Assembly (NCBI GenBank): GCA_008973525.1
Contig: WACJ01000350.1
Location: 1 to 64,000 of the forward strand
Direction: 5' to 3'
DNA: 64,000 nucleotides
From: Stenopsyche tienmushanensis
Lineage: Eukaryota > Arthropoda > Insecta > Trichoptera > Stenopsychidae
Position 1 is the first letter of the stretch, and every line of letters starts with the position of its first letter. The notes beneath the pieces were generated by a model. That model ran no database searches. It had not been told where the DNA came from and was given only the letters and a program-made list of their open reading frames with translations. Position numbers and translations under genes: made by a program. This document shows positions 34,651 through 44,800 of this stretch, piece by piece.

Positions 34651-35410
34651 GAAATTTTTTATCCAGCATCTCAATACGGGATGACGTACGCAAACAAAAA
34701 ATAAGAAAAAACATAAAAAAAAGTCGTTTTTAATTTAAAGTCAATTTTGTTGTGTCAATTAAACCAATAATTACACGAAATTCAATAAATGCGCGAAATA
34801 AGAGAAGCTATATTTTAAAGAAATTGATTTTACTGCTTGTAAAAATTTTGTAGGGAGATAGATATTGAATATCTTCTCTAAATAATATTTAGAAAAAATA
34901 CTAGGAAACAATAGTAAGGGATTTTGTAATTTGGCTCATAAATTTTACATTCCGTCCAATTGACGGGTGCGGTAAACCTAGTGTTAAATAAATATTTTTT
35001 TAAGAGATTTTGCTTAAAAGTAAAAAAAAAAACGAATAAAATATACCCTACAAAACTACTTTTATAGATATTATAAACGCTATATGAAAACTCCATATCT
35101 TGGATATGGAACTTGAAAAAAGAAAAAAAATAGATCAAACATAGTTGTTGATGTTCAACATATTTGAAAGAAGGAAAGAATCAAATCAAATCAAAATTTA
35201 GGCATATTAAAAATAAAAACTATGTCAAAATTGGTTTAAATCAATAAAATAATGTAGGATTACTCAAAGAACAGAGAGATAATTTTTAATTGAAATTAAA
35301 TTAATAATATGTATTTATTATATGTATATTTATAATGTTTCGAACATGAAGATTTGTCCATGATCACGGAGATTTTCTTAATATACGTTAATGGCTTTGT
35401 GAATCTATTA
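34651..35410. other. AT-rich stretch without gene
   Basis: Poly-A/T-rich, nothing recognised except the short repeat relative at 35244-35280 (see 1516-1552). Confidence 0.4.
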
Positions 35411-35800
35411 TTAACCCTTTGAGTAGTGAGCTAATTTAAAATCATCATAAACTAAGATGCTATATTCGTATGTCCACCACTTATCCTCCGTACAAATCCA
35501 TTTATCTGTCAGGACCCCGCAGCGTATATGAATCTTGTATTTAAAGAAATAAACGCTGTTGATAACACACAATATTCGTTCATCTCTTCGCCTGAACATA
35601 AAAAATACATTTGAACACGATTAATTTGGGTTATTATTAGTCGATAAATTTGGGTTATCGATCTATACAATCGTACGATGTATGTAAGATACTCTCTCCG
35701 TCTCTATCTCCTATTAAAAATCTCCGAACACTCTCTCCATATTTGTCTCTTTTCAAACTCAACGTGCAAGAATGCTCTTTCTGAATCACTGAAATTCGAT
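35411..35800 (+). mobile_element. piggyBac-like non-autonomous element, copy 3
   Basis: TTAA (35411-35414) is followed by CCCTTTGAGTAGTGAGC, the same terminus as copy 1 in the opposite orientation. The body follows in the same order: CATCATAAACTAAGATGCT, CCACTTATC, CCATTTATCTGTC, AATAAACGCTGTTGATA, TTAGTCGATAAATTTGGGTT, then CTCTCCGTCTC modules and CTCAACGTGCAAGAATGC. The far end is not marked by a second TTAA-GGG, so the copy is 3' truncated or diverged. Confidence 0.6.
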
Positions 35801-35967
35801 CGCAAATACGCGACTGAATTCCTCAAAAGGTTAACAAGTTTATTTATAGGTATGGGTATATTTCCATGTGAATACGAATTGAACTATATAATCATTGATA
35901 TGGTTAATTTAATGGATTTTAAAGAGAAAAGTTATGAATTTGGATTTAGAATAATGTAGGATTATAT

Positions 35968-36004
35968 TAAGAACAGACAGACATATATTCAATTTTATAA
36001 AAAT
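35968..36004 (+). repeat. Dispersed short repeat, GACAGACA tail, copy 2
   Basis: Matches 1516-1552 (AGAACAGACAGACATATATT). The stretch just upstream, AGAATAATGTAGGATTA, also matches 35244 onward, so the repeat unit extends to the left. Confidence 0.35.
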
Positions 36005-36338
36005 AGTCAAATGGATTGGTTTTAAAAGTGTTTTTTTAATACTTTTTGTGTGGTCATTGGTCAAGTGCTTATTTCAAAAAACAAGAGCAAAAAATGTTCC
36101 AATATGTGATATCTTGATTTGGATGTATTAAGATTACATTACGTTGGTGTGCCAATATTTTTGTTCGTCAATACGTATGAATTTTACCGATTTTCTAAAA
36201 TATCAAAATAAGTGTCCAAATGGGGATTTAAGTGATAAAAAGTAAAGAATAAAAGTCGATACGGCACCCCGATAAAATGCAATATTAGCTTTGATACTCA
36301 GTTAGAGGGGTATCGTTAGCGTAGAGTGAGCCCCTTGA

Positions 36339-36608
36339 ATGAAGACGATACAATACAGGATGTTCAAGGATTCAATGCGGACGTGTTGCCGACTCCACTC
36401 TAACTTGTGCAAAGTTGGGCAAAGGAAAGGGCCCCTATCAAAGTGTAAACAAATCGGATTAGGAGCGGGAGACATCTGTTACATAAAGAAGGTGGCTAGG
36501 TGCCCTCCATACGGAATGTGCACCTCAGACGGAGCCGGAATACGGATCCAGGCGAGGGTCCTGGAAATTATCCTCGCCGATTGTGGGACCCCAGATATGA
36601 GAAAGTAA
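36339..36608 (+). CDS. Orphan cysteine-rich frame, possible exon of a secreted peptide
   Basis: An 89-codon frame with a true ATG, and an in-frame stop directly before it. It lies in a block (36310-36720) much richer in GC than the flanks. It has eight cysteines. The spacing is CC-x6-C-x11-C-x10-C-x7-C-x5-C-x20-C, with the run IGLGAGDIC followed by ARCPPYGMC. A G.G[DE].C then [RK]C....C layout is seen in small secreted cysteine-rich domains such as IGFBP-like, neuroparsin and prokineticin/astakine types. The match is only to spacing, not to a family. No signal peptide is present in the frame, so an upstream exon would be needed; the acceptor is not clear (AATACAG at 36351-36357 is weak). An AATAAA follows the stop by about 125 bp. 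A GC-rich non-coding island or a fossil element are alternatives. Confidence 0.3.
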   Translation: MKTIQYRMFKDSMRTCCRLHSNLCKVGQRKGPLSKCKQIGLGAGDICYIKKVARCPPYGMCTSDGAGIRIQARVLEIILADCGTPDMRK

Positions 36609-36731
36609 TGTAGCGGCTGAAATATGTTTATTGCTGCCTGAGCCCTGTGTGAGTTCTAGATACGCCGAGGAAAGCGCTTATGCTTATGGCCCAGTATCTG
36701 CTTTCGTCCTGGACCCGACCATCTCTAAAAG

Positions 36732-36737
36732 AATAAA
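36732..36737 (+). promoter_or_regulatory. Possible polyadenylation signal
   Basis: AATAAA, about 125 bp after the stop of the cysteine-rich frame, at the end of the GC-rich block. AATAAA is common in AT-rich DNA, so it only weakly supports a transcript end. Confidence 0.2.
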
Positions 36738-39700
36738 TGTGACGCACGTTATTATCATAACCATTACATTAGTGATGTTGCTTCTCATACAAACGTATGC
36801 TGCGTAAATACAAAATAAATTTAATGCCAAAAAATAATCAAAAAATAAACGTAAAACACGATATTGCTTTAAAACACAACTTGTTAATAAGTAATCAATT
36901 TATTTTATTGATATAAAACAATAAATGTACAACAATTTAATTGCATTATTCATTATGTGTTCTTAAGCTATGTTTCCATGGGAACACTTTGGAAATAAAA
37001 GAATGCCAAATGTAGATACGAAATGAGATATGATTTCTAGCATGGTATTACATTAATCATAATGATTTTTTAAAAAAATGAAATCAAGTCGTTGAAGTTC
37101 ACATTACATTTTTAACAATATTTATTATTTTGTTTCCCTCAATCCCTAAACAATTCTTACACTACACCACACCCCCATATGAGAAATTATTTTCCCAAAA
37201 GGGATTTCAATTGAAATCAACTATGTCTGATAAGCTTATGGATATTTAAGAAAAAATCATGGCCAAAAATTATTTCAAGACTTAGGGTAAACTTTTTATA
37301 TCAGGTTGCGATTTTCTTCATTGCCTTCACTAAGATTATGTGACACCCATACACCCAATTTGCCAACCTTCTCCAATTTTCCAAGTGTCAGCATATAGTT
37401 AACTGATATATTTAGCTTTTCTAATAATACCTTTAATTGAGCGAAATTTTAAAAACCAATTTTTTACTATTTTCATTTTACGGGTAAAAAAAATTATTAT
37501 AACATAAGATGTGACACAAAACTGTTGTCAAAAGACTGATAGGACTCATACCTATCTAATGATACCCTATACTCACCAATACGGATGACTTATCAAAGAT
37601 AAAACCGAATAATTATAACGGCTTCTTTTCGCCGGCAACTATTTATGATTCAACCTGATATGTCACAAACAGAGTGGGTGAAAATTATCGAAATAAATTA
37701 TTATGTTGTCAATCAAAATAAATATTTATATATGCTGCTATCAACCCGGATTATGCATATTGGTGCTAATAGCGCCAGGATTTTAATGAAAAGGTCAAAA
37801 GATAAACCACAACTTTGTAGAGAAATTGTACTGTCCTATTCCACTAAATATGGAAATATCCCTAGGGGATCAAGAAGACCCTGTTCATCATTTTCAAGCA
37901 ATGGAGCATTAAAAGATATCAGATATAACAACGTGAACTTTGAAAATATCAGAAAATTATGCTAAATTAACTATGCGTTAAATGCTCATAATATTCTATT
38001 GATAAATTTGATTTTTGCATAAAATTGTGTGTAGATATGACGAAAAAATATAATGATCGAACGTCATGTTCAATGATCATTACTTTGCGTAATATCGGCT
38101 CTATGTTTAACCGATTTGCATGGACAAATAACATACAATCAGTCATTGTATGTCAGTAAATTACCCTAAATAGTAGTCTGAGTAGGGTTGTGATTGCTAC
38201 AAAGGGTTTAAAATCAGTCTTTATTGAATTGAGACCTTTTTCCGATGAGCTTTTATTTTGATATTGGCAATGTTTAGGCATAGAAAATAAGTTTATCCAA
38301 TTGCCTTTTCCTAATTTATTCTTGCTATCTAAAAATCGGCTTTGTAGTAAAATTGTATTTATTGAAAGCATTATGGTTGAATTTCTGCAAATTGCCATTA
38401 TATTTTGGAAAATAATTCCAAGACGTTGTAAATATAATAGAATTCAAATTAATTCAATGAGTAATACAAAAATATTTCATTATAAGGAAGTACTGTTGTT
38501 GAATAAATATCTTTTGGTAATAAATTCAGGCATTTCTTTAATAATTATTTTTGCACTAATATATTATTTTTGCATTTGAAATATTACCAGTTTAAAATTT
38601 GTGTTAAATTAGATCTAGAAACATTTTTTTCCAGGAAGAGCTTAATTTGTGGATGATAATTAATGTTAACTCAGTCATGTTTATTTATAAGAAATTTGGA
38701 TTCATCAACATAGCAAAATTTATGCACATAAAATAAATTCGAGATTTAAAGGACACATCTTGTATCCTTTGTTAATTTTGAATCTTCAATGTTTATATTA
38801 TGCTATTATGCACATTTTAAAGCGAATCGCAAATGGGCAGGGTTTTCTTTGTTTTTCACGAAAAGGAACTACAATATATTTTAATACAAAAGTATGAACA
38901 TGGTAAGAGTAAACGCTATAAAATTACCATATAGAGAGAACGAATACACTTTTTCTGTGTGTTAACGTGAAAATTGGAAAAATAAAACCGCGTCGTATTT
39001 TTTAATCAAACAATTGCTCTAAATTGATTGAAATTTGAGATTGAAAAAAAAATAAAGGGTCACTTGCTTTCTTAATCCACCTTATGGTAGCGTAAGCAAG
39101 AAGAAAAGAGATCTGGGAATCCATTTTTTACTGCGGTCGCCAAGGAAACAATGGGGAGGAGTAAAAAAAAATTAGAAGGGAAAATAAATAGGTGGTTCCT
39201 TTATTTGTTTTAATGGTAACCTATTTCCAGGACACGTTTTAATATTTGCCAAAAAGCATTTAAAATATAGTCGTGTCTCCATCAATCATTCGTGAGTTAC
39301 TCAGCAAAAATGCCTGGACGCTGAAGAGCTTCTACGGGTGGTAAGGGCGCATTCACACTGACGACGCTAATTAATTACTCTGCTGTGGAATGAAATATAA
39401 TGGGTTTTTATTAATGAAAAACAATATTAATTGGTCTTTCCGTTGGTTAAAAAATATCATTAAAATTGATTAATCCTTATGATATGACCAAACTTACGAT
39501 TTTTTAACGATTGACCGTGGAAATCTTAAATTGGAAAGATCAAAGAATACAATATTTGAATCTGAAGAAATTAGAAATATAAATATATAGCAATGGAATA
39601 AGCACAAAAACGTAGTACAAAATAGTATTCTCTGATTGGGATTTTCAATAGCTTAAGAAATTACATTGATAAATTTGATAAAAAATTACTAATAAGTCCA

Positions 39701-39744
39701 TTTGTTTAATAAAAAAAAATAATTTGAAGGTGAAAGAATTTTAT
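36738..39744. other. AT-rich stretch; one perfect hairpin
   Basis: ACATACAA (38131-38138) and TTGTATGT (38146-38153) form a perfect 8-bp stem around a 7-nt loop. The plus frame 37645-37965 (106 codons) and the plus frame 38301-38579 (92 codons) have no domain. Positions 39060-39360 are slightly more complex. Nothing else recognised. Confidence 0.35.
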
Positions 39745-40251
39745 TTATTTAAGAAAAGATAAAAATACAATTCAAAAATAGATAAATAAAGCACTAAAAA
39801 ATACAAATATTATTTTGAAAATATGCACAAAGTAACAATAAAGCATCGATTGTTTCGTCATTTAGTTTGTCCTTCACACTTGTTGGAGGTATTGTCATCT
39901 GATATTTAAATGCTATCTGCCGAGACCCGGACTAAAACTCGCAAAATTCCCGATTTACCGACAAATTAATTATTTCCGTCGCTGCAGATGAATACTTATA
40001 TACTATAATACTTTGATGTGATTCGTAATTGTATAACGAAAGAATACAAAAATTCTGAACCCCGTATATATTATATTTCATATCGATATTCCCATTATTA
40101 GTGTGGAAGTGTAGTAAATACATCACCGATAGGGAAAGGTTAAATATAACAATTTGAAAAATATATATGTGCTGTATATATGTATACATAGATCAGACAG
40201 TTACTGCCCCTACGCATCGCCTAAGCTCGTCAATAAGTAGTTACGTCACTG
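39745..40251 (-). mobile_element. hAT element derivative, copy 1 (internally deleted)
   Basis: Nearly identical in order to copy 2 (61009-61664): AGATAAAAATACAATTCAAA, then GCATCGATTGTTTCGTCATT, the shared AT-rich region, GCATCGCCTAAGCTCG, and the end TAGTTACGTCACTG at 40251. Read on the minus strand that end is CAGTGACGTAACTA, a typical hAT terminal repeat. Compared with copy 2 it lacks about 50 bp and about 70 bp of the transposase C-terminal coding part; the second gap lies between short CTA repeats. No usable frame remains. Confidence 0.7.
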
Positions 40252-40259
40252 TTTCCAAG

Positions 40260-40823
40260 CGTCCACATTTCGACGGGAATGTCTCAATTTAGCCTTCATC
40301 ATGCTGGTGAGGTGTACGATTTCTGTTAGATAAAATTTTCAATCCCGAATTTTTCGGGATTACGTTTCCACATCCAACATTTGTATGATTGCTCGCTATA
40401 ACCGAGATTTAGCCAAACTCGTGCCTGTATTTTTTGAAAAATGGATTTGACACTTATGTTGATGTATAGTATTTATACTATGAATTCAAGCTCCATATTG
40501 TTACTTTGTTTTTACTTTATACACTAAATTATGGATTTTTTTGGGTATATTATTATAAATGACTTATCTCATGATTGTAGAAAAAAAAACCCACCATAAT
40601 AATACACTTGAAAGATCGGAGGTATTTATATTTCCAAATGATTTTCTTGATTTTAGTAAATTCTGATTCTGATTAATTATATACTGATATGATTATTAAT
40701 TCATACGAGCGTTGTCTATGTGCGTCTGAATTTGCAAAAATAATTATAATATCATTTAAAATTGATGGTAATTTCGCTATTCACACGTAGATCATTTTCT
40801 ACCAAAAATTCCTATTTAAATAA
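40260..40823. other. AT-rich stretch without gene
   Basis: The first part (40260-40420) is a little more complex; nothing recognised. Confidence 0.4.
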
Positions 40824-41150
40824 TTCTATTGTAACGTGCCGTGATGTTGCTGGATGAATGGATGGAAATAGACGAGCGTCGAATAGAAAGAATCTCTTCT
40901 CTAAATAACTATTTATTCTACACGAGAAAGAGAGAGAAATATCTGGCTGTAGGAGGGACGACCTCCCGCCAAGGCTAACCAACGACGCGTCACTATCCAA
41001 CCAGCAACGATGCACGCGCAAGAAGCGATCGGTCGATATGCAGGTGCAATGTTTCCGCAGGGCCACAAGAGATGGCGCTGTTAAAATAACACATTGCACC
41101 TGAAGAGAGATGAAAGATGTCGTCGTTAATCGTTACTACGTGGGGATGGT
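40824..41150. repeat. LTR-like dispersed repeat, copy 1
   Basis: Closely related to 58139-58385. Shared landmarks are GCCGTGATGTTGCTGGA, GAATGGATGG, GACG.GCGTCGAATAGAAAG, GACGACCTCCCGC, AGGCTAACC, GGGCCACAAGAGATGGCGCT and CTACGTGGGGATGG. This copy has an extra segment (about 40890-40940) and another at 40985-41035. A TGTAACG near the left edge suggests a long terminal repeat, but no internal retroelement part or target duplication was found. A minus frame of 95 codons lies wholly inside and is probably incidental. Confidence 0.55.
41041..41102. promoter_or_regulatory. Inverted repeat enclosing a CTCF-like core
   Basis: CAGGTGCAATGT (41041-41052) and ACATTGCACCTG (41091-41102) are perfect 12-bp inverted arms. 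Between them is AGATGGCGCTGTTA (41070-41083), which fits the AGRKGGCGC core bound by CTCF. The same layout is kept in the other repeat copy (58274-58335), with one arm mismatch. Whether it is bound is not known. Confidence 0.35.
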
Positions 41151-42149
41151 AAATCGCCCACGCTATCATAACTTATCCATCTATGAAAGTCATCAGAAAA
41201 TGTGCAAATTAAATATTATTTCCCTGGAAAAGTCTCATATGGAGATCATCGTCTATGGCAAAGTGCGAATAAGGCATCTTAAGCAATAAAAAAAGAAGGA
41301 ACAAAAAATTTTCACTGTTTGATTATTTGCTCTGTTCGCTGTACTATGTAAATATATTGATTTTTTAGTATTAGTTCTTCAGATAGTATCACAATTGAAG
41401 CTAATTTTTATAGAATAAATAACAAAAATGTAAAGGTAATAATATCGTCAGTGTAATAATAAATCAACCAACAGTATTTATCACTTAATTTACTCATGTA
41501 AGTGTAAATGTTAATTTTTATATGAAGTGTTACAAAGAGTGGACGGTGTAAGCGCACCCTAACACGCCCTTTCCCATTGTGCGTGATAAGAAGACATTTT
41601 CTACGAATGAAAAAACTCGATATGCCTTTTTTATTATTATAATGCAAATTCATACAAAAAGTACTTAACTTAAGAATAATCTTAAAAGGCTTTTTATCTG
41701 ATGGAAGGTGGAAAAAATACACAACCGCTTCATTAAGTTAAATTTAAGAGGGAGTCGTATGGAAAAATGAAACAAATACCCCGTATTTGTATACATAATA
41801 TATACGGGAAATGATAAACGCAAGTGTGTGAAATTTTTGACGCGCATAAAGGGGGATGAAAACAGGTGTAAATCAGGGCAATTATGTAGAAAGGCACGCA
41901 TGTACCCGGGAATTGATTTTTTCGCCGTCTGTGTTTATGCAAATTTCCAGATAAATAATGTTAATTCTTGGCGGTCGCGTTTCTTTCACTGTTTGCTCCC
42001 TTATAAAAAATGTATTGCATACAATAAAAAATGATGTTCTTCAATAAATTACTTCGAAAATATATTAAGGGATGTTTTTTTACGTATGAAATTGCAATTA
42101 ATAAATAATAAATTGCATAGGATCATCGGGACAATTGTACAATTGACAA
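41151..42149. other. AT-rich stretch without gene
   Basis: Overlapping minus frames (41408-41942) have no domain. Nothing recognised. Confidence 0.4.
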
Positions 42150-42229
42150 CTGTCAAACCGCTTTAGGGTTTTTTATATAACTTTCTTTATATAACTGTGT
42201 TTTTATATAACTATAACTGTCAAACGCCG
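42150..42229 (+). repeat. Local direct duplication with TATATAACT units
   Basis: AACTGTCAAAC.GC..TAGGGTTTTTT appears at about 42150-42177 and again at about 42214-42240. Three TTATATAACT units lie between. It looks like a local tandem duplication just upstream of, and partly overlapping, R2 copy 3. Confidence 0.6.
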
Positions 42230-42345
42230 TAGGGTTTTTTTTTTGCTATGTTTCACACATAGGCCCTACGTCCTAAGTGTCAGGGTTGTCGAAATAGATT
42301 TTTTTTCAACACTTTAAAAAAACATCCAAAATTTCACCTTTAAAT
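42230..42345 (+). repeat. Dispersed repeat R2, copy 3 (best preserved)
   Basis: Contains AGGGTTTTTTTTTTGCTATG, TTTCACACATAGGCCCTACG, TCCTAAGTGTCAGGGTTGTC, GAAATAGATTTTTTTTCAAC and CCAAAATTTCACCTTTAAAT. Related copies are at 21020, 24668 (reverse) and 62087. The element type is unknown; it has no frame of its own. Confidence 0.55.
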
Positions 42346-43900
42346 CGACTACCACATAGAATTTCCCTAAACACAATGAGATTTGATTTTTAATTTTTGA
42401 CATTCAAATTAAATGTATACATTTTCATGTAAATCAGAATGAAAAATATTTTTATTGTACTCTGTGGATGTTCAGAGTGTGATTGAATTTTGTGCTAGAG
42501 GTTTGGCTGGAAAATTACATATTTAGATTTATAGTGAAATGTACGAAACAAATTTAAGTTTGGCTTCATTGTATATGATTTGTGGTATATGCGATTTTGG
42601 AAAACTGATTCGACGACGCGGTTCGAAAGACTATTCAATATAGAATATCGGCATTGGATAGGAGCAAACAATTTTTCCGAGACAGGATCATCCGCAGATT
42701 ATGGTAATGAAGGCTTCTGGATCTCTGGTTTTGGGAAAAGTGAATATTGCAAGAAGCTCGGCAACACTTTTTAAGCTATGGACCGTTAAGCTCTCTCCAA
42801 GCAAACTTAGGATTTTATGCTTGAGGCTTTCGTTCTTAGAGAGCAATGAAAACATAACCGGTTAAGCCACGTATACCTGTGTATAATCGCAGGTGCCGTT
42901 CCTGAGGCTTTATTATGCGTATAAAGCTTTGAAATGCTTCTTCTGTTAGAGCATAGTGTTAAAGTGGAATTCAGACATAGTTTTTGTGGCGGAAAAATGG
43001 CGCAGTTCCATTTTCGTTTAGATGAGATAAGCAACCAACGGGACACGTTGTACAGACGACTGCATACGATTTCTTATCAATAAGTTTAATGTAATTTTTT
43101 TATGAACATTTTTAATAACATCAAACCATTTTGAAAGCACAATGTAATTGAATTCATATTTAGATAAACATCATTCATATTAAAAACAACTCTAATGAAA
43201 GGCCACTAACAATCATTTTGATATGACTTAAAAAGTGTTTGTATTATAGCTTGTAAAAATGTGATTTTCAGCATAATTTTAGACGTGCAACTCAAGACGT
43301 TCTAACAATAGTTCAAATTCAAGACGTTCTAATAACTCAATAGTTACGATTGTAACATTTAAGTCATGAGATTAAGTACCAATGTTTCCATAAATTTAGA
43401 GTTCTTGTTTTGCATATGCCCCTTAATTGTATGGCAAAAACTTTCAGATCTAGCAGGAAATCTTAGTTGTTGGCAATGCTCCTATCTACATATAATAAAT
43501 TTATATGTAAGACGAAATGAAGAAGAAATTATATATTTCAACAATATTTCAACATTAACAATATCGTACACAAGTGGAAGTTTTCATTAAGGACAATTCA
43601 TGAAATATTAGAAAGCAATCGGAGGATTCAGACTTTTATATAGAGGTCAGGGATGCCAAAAAGGTACAAGATCGATCTTAACAATGAACGAGGAGTCATA
43701 ATTCTATTTCAGATATGCAGAAATTCATTGACAATGATCTCATCATCATCTTAATCCGCTTCAGACGTTCCGATAGCCATGTGAGACTTTGTAATGGACA
43801 GCATTGACTTTTATGCTTGAAAAAAATATCATAACTTTTTCATCTGTGATTGTAATAGCACAAAATAACTGTTTTTATACTCCAGGAAGATAAATCAATT
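42346..43900. other. AT-rich stretch without gene
   Basis: Short frames at 42580-42774 and 42807-43046 lie in a slightly less AT-rich patch but show no domain. Nothing else recognised. Confidence 0.4.
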
Positions 43901-44118
43901 GGTGTCAGGTTTGAAGACCATGCGAGCTATGGAATAGGGCACGTCCCCAAGCAAAGAAATATAGTGGTGTCAGGTCAAAAGATTATGCGAGCCACGGAAC
44001 AGGGCACATCTCCAAACATGAAATCCAATAGTGTCAGGTTTGAAAACCATGCGAGCCACGGAATAGAGCACGTCCCCAGGCAAAGAAATCCACTGGTGTC
44101 TGGCCTTGTGACCATGCA
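43901..44118 (-). repeat. Minisatellite derived from a Tc1/mariner-type motif, larger array
   Basis: Unit starts (GGTGTCAGG) lie at 43901, 43966, 44030 and 44095, so the period is 65, 64 and 65 bp over about 3.3 units. Each unit contains TGCGAGC.A.GGAATAGGGCA and CAAAGAAAT..A..GGTGTCAGG. The reverse complement encodes the same PIPW.ARSPDLTPLDFF box as the array at 24404 and the single copy at 62333. Units differ by several bases each, so the array is not recent. Confidence 0.75.
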
Positions 44119-44179
44119 TAGTTGTAAATATTAAAAATAAAGTATTGATCAGATATATCAACCCCTAATAATTCATAAA

Positions 44180-44545
44180 AAGCACTCTTGTACATTGAGC
44201 TCGGAGACAGACAGAGAGAGAACGTAGCGCAGTTCGGGAAACAGAGACGGAGAGCTTCCCCGCATACATCGTTAGCCCAAATTTATAGACTAATAATGAT
44301 TTCGATTTCAAGCGTGTTATTTGTTTACGCAAAAAAATGACCGAATATTTTGTGCTATCGACAGTGTTTATTTATTTAATTGTTTCCTGTTCGTCACCAC
44401 TTGTTGAATGAGTCTTTGTCCAATTATCATTTTCTTCTAAAGCAGGAGCAAATGAATCGATTTCTTGTATATTGTTTATGTAAAGAATTGACGTGGTCTT
44501 GTATGCTATCAACAGTGTTAATTTACAATTAACTCTTGTGTAAAG
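44180..44545 (-). mobile_element. piggyBac-like non-autonomous element, copy 4
   Basis: The reverse complement of this region follows 10800-11165 closely. Shared blocks are AGAGTTAATTGTAA.TTAACA, CAAGACCACGTCAATTCTTT, TTTGCTCCTGCTTTAGAAG, GACAAAGACTCATTCAACAA, AATAAATAAACACTGTCGAT, and CGTCTCTGTTTCCCGAACTG to GAGCTCAATGTACAAGAGTG. Only the distal half of the composite element is present; the CCCTTTGAG end is missing. Confidence 0.6.
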
Positions 44546-44569
44546 CGATTATGACATCAACGATTCGTC

Positions 44570-44800
44570 GATTTTAAATTTGCTCACTCCTCAAAAAATT
44601 AATGTGCTCATGCAAAAGTGTAAGTGCATCAATAGATGCTAAGCGCATTGGAAGGATTCATATTTTTGATTGATTGAGTTTTTTGGTACGTCAATATTTT
44701 TTCCACAATCTGGTTTGGAAAATTGAGCTCTTCCGATAATGCATCCACCGTGTGAGTGTTTTTTAAATATTAAAAAATATTTTTACCATCACTTGAAGGT
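44570..44800 (-). pseudogene. Possible pogo/Tigger-like C-terminal relic
   Basis: The minus strand reads DALSEELNFPNQIVEKILTY then, after a frame change, MRLASIDALTLLHEHINFL ending at a stop. The last part resembles the A..AL..L..Y/FIE.. helix near the end of pogo/jerky-type transposases. The match is short, so this could be chance. Confidence 0.25.

Noticed and set aside
39932..40189. Minus frame shared by both hAT copies (MYTYIQHIYIF...) as a second hAT protein
   Set aside because: It lies in the AT-rich subterminal region and the frame diverges between copies; shared residues follow from shared DNA.
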